In this document: positions 1-11,383 of the stretch, one piece after another
How positions within the stretch are numbered: position 1 is the first letter of the stretch
How the letters are laid out: every line of letters starts with the position of its first letter
Assembly: GCA_029216955.1 (NCBI GenBank)
Contig: JANAVB010023996.1
Coordinates: 16,916,142 to 16,980,141 of the forward strand
Reading direction: 5' to 3'
DNA: 64,000 nt
Origin: Iris pallida
Lineage: Eukaryota > Streptophyta > Magnoliopsida > Asparagales > Iridaceae
Made by a program: the position numbers and the translations under genes
The notes under the pieces: model-generated
What the model was told of the DNA's origin: nothing
The model's input: only the letters and a program-made list of their open reading frames with translations
Database searches by the model: none

Positions 1-100
1 CACAAAGAATATACAAGTCCAAGTCCAAGTCTCTAATACAATCCAAAATATAACAGTCCCAAAAGTAACTGGAGACAAGGTCCAGTACAAATAACTCTAA

Positions 101-219
101 CTAAGTAATAGGTAAAGTTTCGTCAGGCGGAGCTAAGCCCTGCTGGACCAAGGTCTCCAAGTCTAAGCCCACTACGTCATCCGGATCGTAGTAGGTACTG
201 TAATCCCCCTCATCAGCAT
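101..219 (-). other. Acidic reading frame in the predicted last LTR exon of G
   Basis: Reading minus from the acceptor TTACAG|AT at 220, the frame runs 38 codons to TAG at 101-103. It is rich in Asp, Glu, Tyr and Pro (includes DADEGDYSTYYDPDD). The first two exon bases complete a split codon, the same phase as in A, B, D and E. No in-frame AUG lies in the exon or in the predicted upstream exons, so it is described as a conserved frame and not as a proven gene. Confidence 0.4.
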
Positions 220-878
220 CTGTAATATTTTTGTCAATATATCCAGTCAGGATGGAACGAGTACAATCAACTAGCAACAATTCACAAAATATGACAAAAG
301 CTATAAGAATGTAAATAGAGAGTATATACAAGAAATCATGGAATGTATATGTGAGTATCATGGCAAGGTAAGCTATAAATCTAGAGCTAGAACAAGGCAA
401 GTAAACTGATCATGGCATGTACAAGAATCAAGAATCATCTATCTAGGTGTGTGAGTACTAGCTACAACATGTGGCCGGCTTAGGTCTGCACAAGGTCTAC
501 TGATCAACCAATCCTACGTGGAGTGTAGGATTGGTATCATTCAAGGTCTACAAGAATAAACAAGGCGAATAATGACCACACATCTATACTAGTACTCCCC
601 GTCCCCGACTGGTAGAGTGGATCCAAGCAAGACACGTTACGACACAGGATTCTACGAGAAGGGAGCAAGTCTTCTCGAGAATCGGTGTCCATATACTGCA
701 CAAGAACTACGAGGGGGCTTGCACAAGATATACCAAGATAACGAGGAATAACATCTCATGTCGGAATCCATAAATACGAATCCGTGTGACCAATGTGTCG
801 AGAACAAGCATATCTACACTAATTACATGAATTATAACAATCATCATAAATTAGAAAAGTGTCAGAAAATATACTCGC
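220..878 (-). other. Predicted GC-AG intron in the LTR of G
   Basis: Minus-strand donor CAG|GCGAGTA at 879/878 and acceptor ATTACAG ending at 220 (659 bp). A CTGAC branch-point match (plus positions 246-250) puts its adenine 27 nt before the AG. The predicted exon upstream is 879-929, preceded by a CTATAG acceptor. A further donor, CAAATAG|GTATGC, lies at 2822/2821 and would define a first intron of about 1.9 kb. These are sequence predictions supported by the same arrangement in A, B and F. Confidence 0.5.
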
Positions 879-1016
879 CTGTAGTATGATAAAATATATC
901 AACGGGATCCAATGCAGCGTCTCGAGGACCTATAGAGAACAAGACGTATCAATACTATGTTTAGGAAGTAAAGTCAATACAAATTAAACCCTATTAAGTC
1001 ATTCTAGGTCAAGACA

Positions 1017-1290
1017 AGTCTAGTTAGGTCAACCTTGGTCATAGGAGAACATTGGAAGTCAACCCGTATCAACTAGGTCAAAAGTTGACTTTCAGTTGAC
1101 TTTTGGTCAACGGGTCAACTTTGGTCAACTCTAGGTCAACTTTAGGTCAATCCTAGGTCAATGGTGACTAACAGTTGACTTTTAGTCAATCGCTCAAGTC
1201 TAATGGAATTTGGGACTAAATTGGGTAAAGTGTTGACTCATAGTTGACTTTTGGTCTAAAAAGTCAACCATGGTCAACCAAGGTCAAGAC
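1017..1290. promoter_or_regulatory. Dense TTGAC/GTCAA (W-box-like) cluster in the LTR of G
   Basis: I count about 18 copies of TTGAC or its complement in roughly 270 bp, many as GTTGACTTT or GTCAACC. The TTGAC core with a following C or T is the binding site of WRKY transcription factors in plants. Similar clusters lie at the matching place in the LTRs of B, A and F, shortly upstream of the predicted 51-54 nt exon. Regulatory use is inferred. Confidence 0.45.
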
Positions 1291-1734
1291 TAGGTCTAGA
1301 CTACTATTTCTAATCATTATCAACCCTTACAACCCATATCCAAGTCTATCTTGGACTCCTAAATCCGTATCTTGGCCGTGGGCCAATATCCTAAATTTAC
1401 CCTTTACAAAGGTAAATTTCTAGCCTAGGTGAATACCAAGTTAGCCTACCTACGCTTGGTATTTCGACCCGTGCTCCCTAGGGTAGTAGGATAATAGCCT
1501 ATACATTCATTACCTACCAAGCTTCCTAGGTAGAGTGGACGTCTAGTCCATCTTACGGCCTATTGCCGATATCTTGAATATCTCAAGATACGCAATGGTA
1601 CGGCACGATACCGTCGTCCTACAACCCAGATTTCAACTCGAGAGCCTACCCGCAAAGTCTAATTTATATAATCTAGGTCTCCCCCAAGTTTTATCTCATT
1701 CCGACACTCGGAGCTCGATTTCACCCTCTAACTC

Positions 1735-2680
<946 letters not shown>

Positions 2681-3328
2681 AAGAAAACCCCAATTTCCCT
2701 AAACTAGGTTTTCTAGGGAAACCTACAAATTTTATGGGCAAAATGTAGAGAATCATCTCCTCTATATTTATTGTGAAGGAGTAAATGAAAAAGGAAAATT
2801 AATGGAGAATTAATGGCATACCTATTTGATTTCTTGAAAGGGAGAAGGAGAACTCCAAAAAGAAAGAATGAAAGGGAGAGGGGGAGATTTCTTAGGAGTG
2901 AAGAAAGAGAGGGGGGAGTGGCTATACATGGCCGGCCAAGTGGGGGGGTTTAGTGGGTTTGGGTGTGGATCCACTAAGCCTCCAACCCATTAGACTTAGG
3001 TTGGATTCGGTTCGGATTTGGTTTGGTTTGGTTTGTTTCGGTTTAATTCTAATTCGACTAATTAAGCCTCTAATTGACTAGTTAAGCCATGGAAGTGTGG
3101 TTTATTGGTCTCTTGCCTAGTTAGGATGGTATGTGGGCCAAGCCCAGCTAGTATGTGGGTCCTACTAGTGTCCAGGCTACCCGGGTCTCCAACTTAAGTC
3201 CAAATTGGATAAAATTCAAACCAAATCAAACAAATCCCTAAAAATCATATAAAATCAAATAAAATTCTTAAAAATTATAAAACTTGAAAAATGACAAAAA
3301 TACCCCTAATTCGAAAACTGGGGTGACA

Positions 3329-4070
3329 CATTCTCTGATAGTTTTTATTGTCTTGATATCTACTATCCAATTCAGTTGTAGTGTTTTACTTGATTTCCGA
3401 TACGATGGTACACGGACTAGTATATGTCGAATCCTATCATGAGATGTTATTCCTGAACTTTCTTAGTATATGGGTGCATTGTTCGATATTATTTCATGTA
3501 CTTGTATAGACACCGATTTGGGAGTGGGCTGGCCCCCTGCTTTTGAATCCCGTGTCATGACGTGTCATGTCTGAATCCATTATACTACTCAGGGATAGAG
3601 AGTTATTAGTGGTTATGTGATCAATACCCCTCTTGTATCCTCTTGTTCACTTGTTCATAGCTCCACCCTCACTGGACGTAGGGTGTAGCCTGAACTGATA
3701 CTACTTGTTTATAGCTTTCCATTGTGGCCGGCCTGATCCTGTTTCCATATATTTTTTGTTCATAGCCGGTCAAATGGAACAGCCTGATCCAAACCCGAGC
3801 CGATCACATAATACGCTAATATCTCAAGGCACTGTTTAAGTTTATATTATACATCAGATATTCATGTACTATTTTACATTCCAGTTTTCCATACCCTGAC
3901 ATGATATCCAGTTTTAGATATACTGCTTATTTCCAGTCTTGATATTTTATCTTGTATTTTATTGTCTCTTATAGAATTTGTCAATTCATATGGAACTGCT
4001 GTTAGCTTTTGTACTTGCTCATATCCTGACAGGATAATCTCATTGATATTTACAGATGATATAGATGCTG
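3329..4070 (+). mobile_element. Element B: 5' LTR, left remaining segment
   Basis: Collinear with B's 3' LTR from about 20222 to 20972. It begins at the G insertion and ends at the H insertion. It holds most of the predicted GC-AG intron and its acceptor TTACAG ending at 4055, then the first 15 bases of the acidic frame, which continues at 9585. The upstream part of this LTR lies left of the window beyond G. Confidence 0.85.
4066..4070. repeat. Target site duplication of H, left copy (TGCTG)
   Basis: TGCTG at 4066-4070 is repeated at 9580-9584. The uninterrupted B LTR near 20970 has TAGATGCTGATTGCTCG with a single TGCTG, so it is the empty site. Confidence 0.9.
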
Positions 4071-7000
4071 TGTAACGCCCCAGTCCCAAAATACATAGGA
4101 CTAGGAACGTAGACATGCCAGCTGTATTCATACGATGTACACTCTAATATATAAAAACCTCGTATGAGTACATAAGCTGTAAAATACAGTAGAACCATAA
4201 CTAATCTCATCCACACAAATAAATGAAACATATAATGAAAATGAATTGTCTTGATACAAAATGTTGGGCGGAGACAAATCCACTACCAACAAGTAAAGGA
4301 AAAAGTATATAGAAAATGAAATGAGTGGCGAGCGAAGCGAAGACGATCCAAATGCAATCATCCTTGAAGAAATAGCGATGAGCATGGCTAGAGCTAGAGC
4401 ACCTGCGAAAGACAATAGCACACACCTGGCAAGACAACCAGGTCCTCAGAGGGACGTAACAAGACACATCATAGCATGCCATATAAACTGAATAAATATT
4501 GCTCAAATAAATAAGTCAATCGAATTTATAACATAGTCCAATACGCACCTACTGAACGAGCGTACCATCCCCCCAACCAAACAAGGACAGGAGATGGTAA
4601 ACTAATTCACGGTAACGTATCTTCCCCTGCTATGAATCCAATATGATATCCGGACCCCAACAAGGTTCAATACCTTCTCATCGAAGTAGTAAGTCACACC
4701 TACAACCAAACAAGGACAAGATGTGACGAACTAATCCGCGACAAGTTATTGTTCCAAGCCACGGTCAGATACAAGTACCCAAACCAAAAGTACTCGTACC
4801 TAACGGATAGGGTAGCCTACCGTTCTAAGTGAAATGTTGTTAAGAACAATCCTTCCTACGCATGGGCCCTGGCTAAATAGGATCGGCATAGTCCCCCTTT
4901 GGGCACCAGAGGCCCCAGCAGGAAGAGCATGACGTTCCGCAGAATCGTCAGTGGCCGTCAGTAATCATGGGTCATCAACCCCGTATCTCCAGCGGAGAGT
5001 CTGGGTCACAAGGGAAGTGCATCGAAGCCCATACGCTAAGGAATTGTCCTCTCCGCCCAATGCCTACTGTGTTGTATCCACAACACAAACCACTATAACC
5101 GCTAAGTCAAACTAGCATGCAATCTCTATTAGCGGTTATTCCTATCGCACGGCTTGTACGTACTGGTGGTCAGCCAATCACGCACTTTCGTGTTCTACAT
5201 GTGACACACAACTTCGTATTTACAACGTGTCAAGGCCAATGAATGCAACACACAAGGTGGTCCCTTAAATCTAGGTTTAATTTGTAAGAAAAATAATACA
5301 CAGCAGGAAACTGAACAGTAAATTCTAACAGTCATGCTATGTATCACAGTTTATTTTGCATAAAGAAAATAATGAACATGCATGAAATATGAGCTAAAAT
5401 AATTAAACAGCAAATGGCAAGGTGTCTTGCCTGAGGGTGGTGCGAGAAGCAGCAAAATCCAACAATCAGAATCGTCAACACAAAAGTCAAAATCCACAAG
5501 AAGCTCCGGATGCTGAAACAAACATCACGAACGAGTTTGGAATAAAAGATATACCTAGGAAATGCCTGTCCAAAAGTTAAATTCTGGAACAGGGGCAAAA
5601 TCGTAATTTCGGGTCAAAACGATGTCCGCCGTTGGACCCGCTTTGCACCGAAATGCGCGCCAGAACCTACGGTCTCTAAAATCGTCAAACTACATGTCTA
5701 CAGATTTGTTTTGATGAGACGAACCCAACGGTATGTCCAATTTTGGATTCCGGTGGGCTGTGCACAAAATTGCTCGTTGAGTGGGATTGTGGGCTCGCCA
5801 AAATAGCGTCCCGATCAACGGTCTCAGAATCGGACCAAACTTGGCTCACAGCACCAGAAAAATATTTTGAGTCCATTGGCGCAAGTTTCATTGCGATATG
5901 ATGAGTGTGCACAATTGTGAATTAATTTGCAAAGGGTCGATACGGGGTATCCCGACGGATACGCACTGATTTCGTCGCGCACATGCAACGAAATCGGGTT
6001 CCGTCAGTTCCCACACGTCGACAACATCCATACGCGCCTTTCGATGCGTATAGTGTGCGACCACGTCGCCCGGTTTGTCGGGACAGACGCCGTATCGGGG
6101 TGTTTCTCTACTTTTTGAAAACAGATTTACAGTTTTTCGGAAAACTTTAACAACATGTAACTTTCTACACACTAGATGAAAAGTGAATCCAAAAGGTGCG
6201 TTACAATCTTGATTAGGTTGTCTTTGACTGTCTTCAATTAGTTTTTACGAAATCTTAATGGACAGCAAGAAAAGTGGCCGACAAGTTGGTGTTTCAAAAC
6301 AGTTTTTAATATTCAGAAAAGTGGGTTTTTCTCCAACTTTGTCTCGATTTTTCGAGCAAGTTAGATGGCCATGTAAAAATCCATCTGGGGGATCTCGAAG
6401 AGGGTCAAGTCTACTTTCCAGAACATTTTACGGATCGAAAATCGGAGTTACGAGCAAAAAGTTACGTCGTAGGGAAGTAGGGTACCTTGAGTGGGAAAAC
6501 TGCTCCGTGGGTGACACGGGGCTGACTTCCGATGCTCCGTTCGTCGTGCACACAACTCCGTTGCTGGTGAAACGAACTCGTAGGCGAAGAGGGTATGATC
6601 AGCCTCAACTTTCGTTTTGGAAGATTAGGGTTTTGAGTTCTATGGAAAAAGTTATATCTAAAACAAATTAGGTAAAAACCTAATACAACTATTAATACTA
6701 ACACCAATATCCATGGCCCACTTACCACATGTTCGTGGGAATAGGTTTGCTGCTGTACGCAGCAAGTTCTTTTAGAGGGTGTGGGGCCCGCCCACTTGGG
6801 TGGGTTGCTTTGGATATTTTTTTTTCTTTTTCCTTTTCTTTTCCTTTTTCTTTTTCTTTTCTTATTCTTTTCTTATTCTTTTATAAATATATTCAAAAAG
6901 TATTTAAATACAAATAATACTTTAAATAACACATATCCAAATATTTAATATATTTAAATATATCTACATATATATAATTCACCTTACAATAAATCAATCT

Positions 7001-7636
7001 CAATAATAATAATAATAATAATAATATCTAAATAAAATGAACATATTTTAATCTCCATGAAATAACTTAAATTATAATAAAATAATAATAATCGTCCCAA
7101 TGGGTGAACTTTACCGCTCATCCATGTGTGGGTCCAAAAATTATACCATCTTGAAAAATATTATTTTATTAATAAAATATAAGTTTTGTACCAAAAGTCA
7201 ATAAATATTCAACAATCTCAAAATTATTTAAAAATATTTGTACACACATGAAATATTCCTACATGGCCATCTTGGTCACCCCACATGCTCATATGGGCTT
7301 AAATTTGGTTCGGTCCCAGTTCGAGCTGAATTGGACAACCCAGGTCATCAAAAAAATATATATATAATATAATATTTAATTAAAATAATTTAAATAAGTT
7401 AATGCACAACTCGGCCTGATTTTCCTAGTTTGGACACCACCATGGCTAGGCTTCCCCCGGCATGTCTGGTACATTAGTCAAGGCACTCCGTGCCAAAATT
7501 CATGGTCGCCTTGTGCTCAAAACACCAAAAATGGCTAAGGTCATTTTTAATAATTAATAAAAAACCATAAATTGTATAAATTAAATTTGAAGTCTAATAA
7601 AATAATAAAAAATAATAAAAAAATAGGGGTTTTACA
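4071..7636 (-). mobile_element. 3' LTR of H (3566 bp)
   Basis: On the minus strand it starts TGTAAAACCCC and ends GGGGCGTTACA. Contents seen on the plus strand are a CG-rich stretch around 5600-6550, a TTTTCTTTTTC pyrimidine tract (about 6810-6875), an (AAT)n run (about 7003-7024) and AT-rich sequence to the end. A motif shared with D and E, AACCAAACAAGGACAG, occurs near 4575 and points to common descent of parts of these LTRs. Possible splice signals exist (minus donor CTAG|GTATATC near 5552), but I found no acidic frame like those of A, B and D. Confidence 0.8.
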
Positions 7637-9258
7637 TCCTACCCAACTTACAAGAATTTTGTCCTCGAAATTTAGTGATTAATAGGGTAGATAGGGTTGA
7701 GGGATAGGAAGAGTTCAGCAATACCAAAAATGCAATTAAATTTTGGAGGAGGCGATAAAACGTCGTTCAACACCACCGTGCAATAGAAAATTGTGGAGTC
7801 GATATATACAAAAATATATCATAGTTATGGAATTGAATAAGGGTTGCCAGTGATGGTAACAAAATTTCGATAATCCAATTTGGAGAGTAATAATGAATCG
7901 CGTAGGTCAAAGAGAAGAATTTAGACATTTGGGAGCTGGTTCCTTGAGAGAAAACTGGATACTAATCGTCTTGGTTGAGTGTTAGATTTGAAGTGAATGA
8001 TTAGAATCATTCTCGGGTGCTCAAGAATAATTGGAAGGACACGATAATAATTCTAAGGTTAAGGAACGAGGAGTAGTTAAAGGCGAGGATACAGCCACAT
8101 GAGTCGGTCGGTGGCTATCTATATTTGTGTACTATTAACCGATTGGGCAACCAAGGATGATATCTTGTGTCGATCTATCAAGTACAGTGTCTGGTTTTTC
8201 TAAAGTAAGTAAAGTCCACAACAAAAAGAGTTCAAAGATGATGCTATTTAGTACGAAATACGAGGTTCATAGGTGACAAAAATAATTCGAATGAGAGTTG
8301 TCAATGATGTCGCGGATGAGACCCTAAGGCAAGTTTGCTATGTCTCCATCCACGTAGAATAAGATATGATAAGCGAACCAAAGTACAATAGGTTGATCAG
8401 ACCATCATGTTCCGGTTCTGATTAGACAATATGTTAGTGGGTGCACCGAATAAAATATGTCATGATCAAGCTTGAAAAAAAAATAAGCTTGCAAAACTGA
8501 AGCTACCTTAGCAGCATGAGATTGTCAAAATATGAGCAAGGAAGGTACTGACGAAGGTATTTAAAATACTCCAAGGTCTTTTAAAATCAAGGCTCGCCCG
8601 AAGTTTGGGCCTATACAGTTGTCCCAGTGTTTCTTCACTTATGGCTTGGTAGACTAGATAAGGCAGGGTCCTCCGAATTTAGAGTCTAAGTGAACTTACC
8701 AATGTGGTTCACCAGGAAAAAGGTTTGTTAGTTGGTGAGGTATTCTACCCAACTTACAAGAGTTAAGCTAGTAGTATGATAGGACAATGGGTCAAGCAAT
8801 CAAGATAAGGCACAAATTTAAGCATTTACGGAATTAAGTAGATCAAAATCACATATCGGTCGAAAGAATTGAGTCGAGATGGAATTTCTATCCGTGCTCA
8901 AAAATATATCGGTATCATGGTATAGGTTATAGTTTAGCCGTTTGATCGAAAGGTCATATCATGGAAATAGAGTACAAGGAGACGTGTTTTAGTGGGACAT
9001 GATATGTCTACAGGAAGATGGGCTCGTCTAGGTCTTACACATGAAATTTGTTGGATGGAAAAGTCTAATGTTGTGCTCCAAATATCCAAGTCACGGTAAG
9101 GGACGCCAAAAGATCTAAAATAGAAAGTGGGAGTGCACGAGGTGATAATTAATGCACAAAACTAAAGAAGATCAAGTTAAAGCATGAAATAAAATTAATT
9201 AGAGAATCCAATAAAATCATTTAGGGACATAGTCCTAGAGAGAAGATAGTCTCCTAGA
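7637..9258 (-). mobile_element. Non-coding internal remnant of H
   Basis: Directly after the LTR, the minus strand holds a polypurine-type tract (AAGTTGGGTAGGA, 7637-7649) preceded by TTTCGAGGACAAAATTC, the typical gypsy 3' boundary. The remainder has no open frame with gypsy similarity. Similarity to F's interior is clear, including the shared words AGTACGAA and GGTTGATCAGACCATCATG. Confidence 0.75.
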
Positions 9259-9579
9259 TGAATTGGACAACCCGGGTCATCAAAAAATATATGTATATAA
9301 TATAATATTTAATTAAAATAATTTAAATAAGTTAATGCACAACTCGGCCTGATTTTCCTAGTTTGGACACCACCATGGCTAGGCTTCCCCCGGCATGTCT
9401 GGTACATTAGTCAAGGCACACTGCTACAACTTCCGTGCCAAAATTCATGGTCGCCTTGTGCTCAAAACACCAAAAATGGCTAAGGTCATTTTTAATAATT
9501 AATAAAAAACCATAAATTGTATAAATTAAATTTGAAGTCTAATAAAATAATAAAAATAATAAAAAATAGGGGTTTTACA

Positions 9580-9584
9580 TGCTG
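9580..9584. repeat. Target site duplication of H, right copy (TGCTG)
   Basis: Identical to 4066-4070. It marks the resumption of B's 5' LTR. Confidence 0.9.
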
Positions 9585-10029
9585 ATTGCTCGACCTTCTA
9601 TGGGTTTGGCATAGACGGTGAGTACGACATGGACATCCCTGTGGAGCCGGTGCCCATTGAGGATGCACCGCCTACTTAGACTTAGACTAGTTAGGTTTGA
9701 CTGGACTGCGTTCCAGCTAGAACTTGAGACTTGTAGTATATTCTATATTTGGGATTTGTGTTATGTCTTGAACTCTGAACTTGTGTTGTGACTTTGCATC
9801 TATTTCCAGTTTATCTTTCTATTGTATCTTATCATATTTCGTGATATCTTCCTTAGATGTCTTGTGATTGAGTTATGACTTTATACCTCCGTGCGAAGAT
9901 GACAGGTTTATATATTGTGTCAAGATTATTTATTGTACTTGACCTATACAGCATTCTACCGCCGACTCTGTGGTGTAGGCTGGACGTACCCATGTGCTCG
10001 TACCCCTAATCAGAGTGCAGGTCGTGACA
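9585..10029 (+). mobile_element. Element B: 5' LTR, right remaining segment and LTR end
   Basis: Collinear with 20973-21415 of the 3' LTR. It contains the rest of the acidic frame, which ends with TAG at 9677-9679. Joined over H, the frame reads 35 codons and includes DDIDADCSTFYG and VEPVPIEDAPP. The 3' LTR copy has E-to-K changes and looks more decayed. The LTR ends GGTCGTGACA at 10029. Confidence 0.85.
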
Positions 10030-10037
10030 CATTTTTG

Positions 10038-10053
10038 TGGTGGCCCATGCAGG
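10038..10053 (+). promoter_or_regulatory. Candidate primer binding site of B
   Basis: TGGTGGCCCATGCAGG lies 8 bp after the LTR end, where a tRNA primer site is expected, and starts with TGG as it must to pair with a CCA tail. The same word occurs in A (27126-27141) and D (46989-47004, minus). I cannot match it from memory to a plant tRNA 3' end, so the primer is unknown. Confidence 0.5.
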
Positions 10054-10290
10054 TCTGTATTGCAGCTAGTGAGATGTCGTAATGGTACTCTACTTAGAGT
10101 ACTAATTACGAGCCTGCAGTTAGGATATAGGTTTTAGGTTTTGATAGGAGTTACTCAATCACATTTTAGGAAAATTTTCGATCTTTCGATTATCATGACA
10201 ACTCTTCTTGCATTTCAAATTTAATTGTCCTTCTTTGATAATATCTTATCTTGTGCCATATTGATCTCTTTGCTCGAATCTTTCTTCAAT

Positions 10291-11378
10291 ATGAGAAAGA
10301 CTCGAGCTCAGGTCGCTGGATCTAGTGCAACACCGGAGAGGTCTGATCCTTCACGACCTATTTCTATGGTTGAGGAAGTTGTAGTCCAGGAGGCTGTCCC
10401 TGCTGCCCCTATTATTCCTACCATCCAGGAGAGAGAGGCAGCAGCACCAGGAGGTCTTCCTTTGTCGGTTCAGAGGCCTAGTATCGTTGTGCCAGAGACT
10501 CTTCCACCTCTACATATACTGCCGACAGACGCTATTCAGATGTTCGCGCTCCTCCAGCAGATGATGGAGGCACAGCGAGCATAGGCAGAGGCGTCACAGC
10601 GTCAGGCAGAGGTCTTGAGGCAGAGCATAGAGAACGCTCATCAATTGGCACTGGCAGCAGTTGAGAAGGTGGCTGCGACTCCGGTTCAGGGCACTCCCGC
10701 CTAGGAGCCACATCAGCAGCAACCGAGGCCTGGTTTAGTACTTGATTTCAAGAAGATGTACCCTCGAGAGTTCAGGGGAACCGAGGGCATCCTTTATGCC
10801 GATGATTGGCTAGAAGACGTGGAGCGGAGCCTAGAGTTGGCAGAGGTCCCGGAAAGGCTACGAGTATCAGCAGCGAGTCAGTTCTTCGATATCGCGTTGA
10901 CCTGGTATCGCACGGACCCTCGTGCATCAGTTAAAGGACTGACCTAGGAGAACTTTCGGAAGCTATTCAAGGAGAAGTTTTTTCCTGAGGTAGCTCTCAG
11001 CACGTTGGAGGGCCAGTTTGTAGGACTGGTCCAGGGGAACTTGTCGGTGGACGAGTATGCGGTAGAGTTCTTTCGCCTGAGCAGTTTTGCCCCGGGAATG
11101 ATTCAGGATACGAGGGAGAAGGCCTGCAAGTTTATAAGGGGCCTGAACCACGTTGTCCAATCTCGCACATCTGGGCGTCACATGGTGACCTTTGAGTAGA
11201 TACTGATGGACGCTCAGATAGCGGAAGAGGACTTTGGTCTCGGGTCCAAGAGGAACGGTGATGCTTTGGGAGCTGGTTCTAGTACGGGACCGGCCAAGCG
11301 TCCTCACACTCAGCAGAGGCCATTCCAGCAGCAGCCTCAGTTTCAGCAGTATTAGGCACCAGTATGTGCACATCAGCA
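10291..11378 (+). pseudogene. gag: gag of element B, N-terminal part (degenerate)
   Basis: Gag forms the virus-like particle that packages element RNA. The frame from ATG 10291 (MRKTRAQ) can be followed through MYPREFRGTEGILYADDW, the retrotransposon gag core, and the LTWYR and EYAVEFFRLS segments, to a Gln-rich tail. At least five in-frame TAG codons break it (10582, 10702, 10945, 11197, 11353). All fit CAG to TAG or TGG to TAG changes. A solo LTR interrupts the coding sequence after 11378. The start was chosen because A's gag begins with a similar M-x-x-T-R sequence. It cannot make a functional product. Confidence 0.8.
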
Positions 11379-11383
11379 GTAGG
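11379..11383. repeat. TSD of the solo LTR, left copy (GTAGG)
   Basis: GTAGG at 11379-11383 is repeated at 13766-13770. Removing the insert restores the gag reading CAGCAGTAGGGGCAG, which matches the A gag near 28360. Confidence 0.9.

Larger units (their letters stand above)
4071..9579 (-). mobile_element. Element H: internally deleted long-LTR retrotransposon, minus
   Basis: Bounded by TGTAAC and TTTACA with a perfect 5-bp TSD. On the minus strand it reads as the first ~320 bp of a 5' LTR (9579-9259), a non-coding internal remnant (9258-7637), a polypurine tract and a complete 3' LTR (7636-4071, 3566 bp). The 9259-9579 and 7327-7636 copies align nearly base for base apart from a 12-bp length difference. 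The deletion junction near 9259 shares the short word TGAATTGG with the LTR, suggesting microhomology-mediated or unequal joining. No gag or pol is left. The remnant at about 8150-9180 is similar to the interior of F at 57300-58130. Confidence 0.85.
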
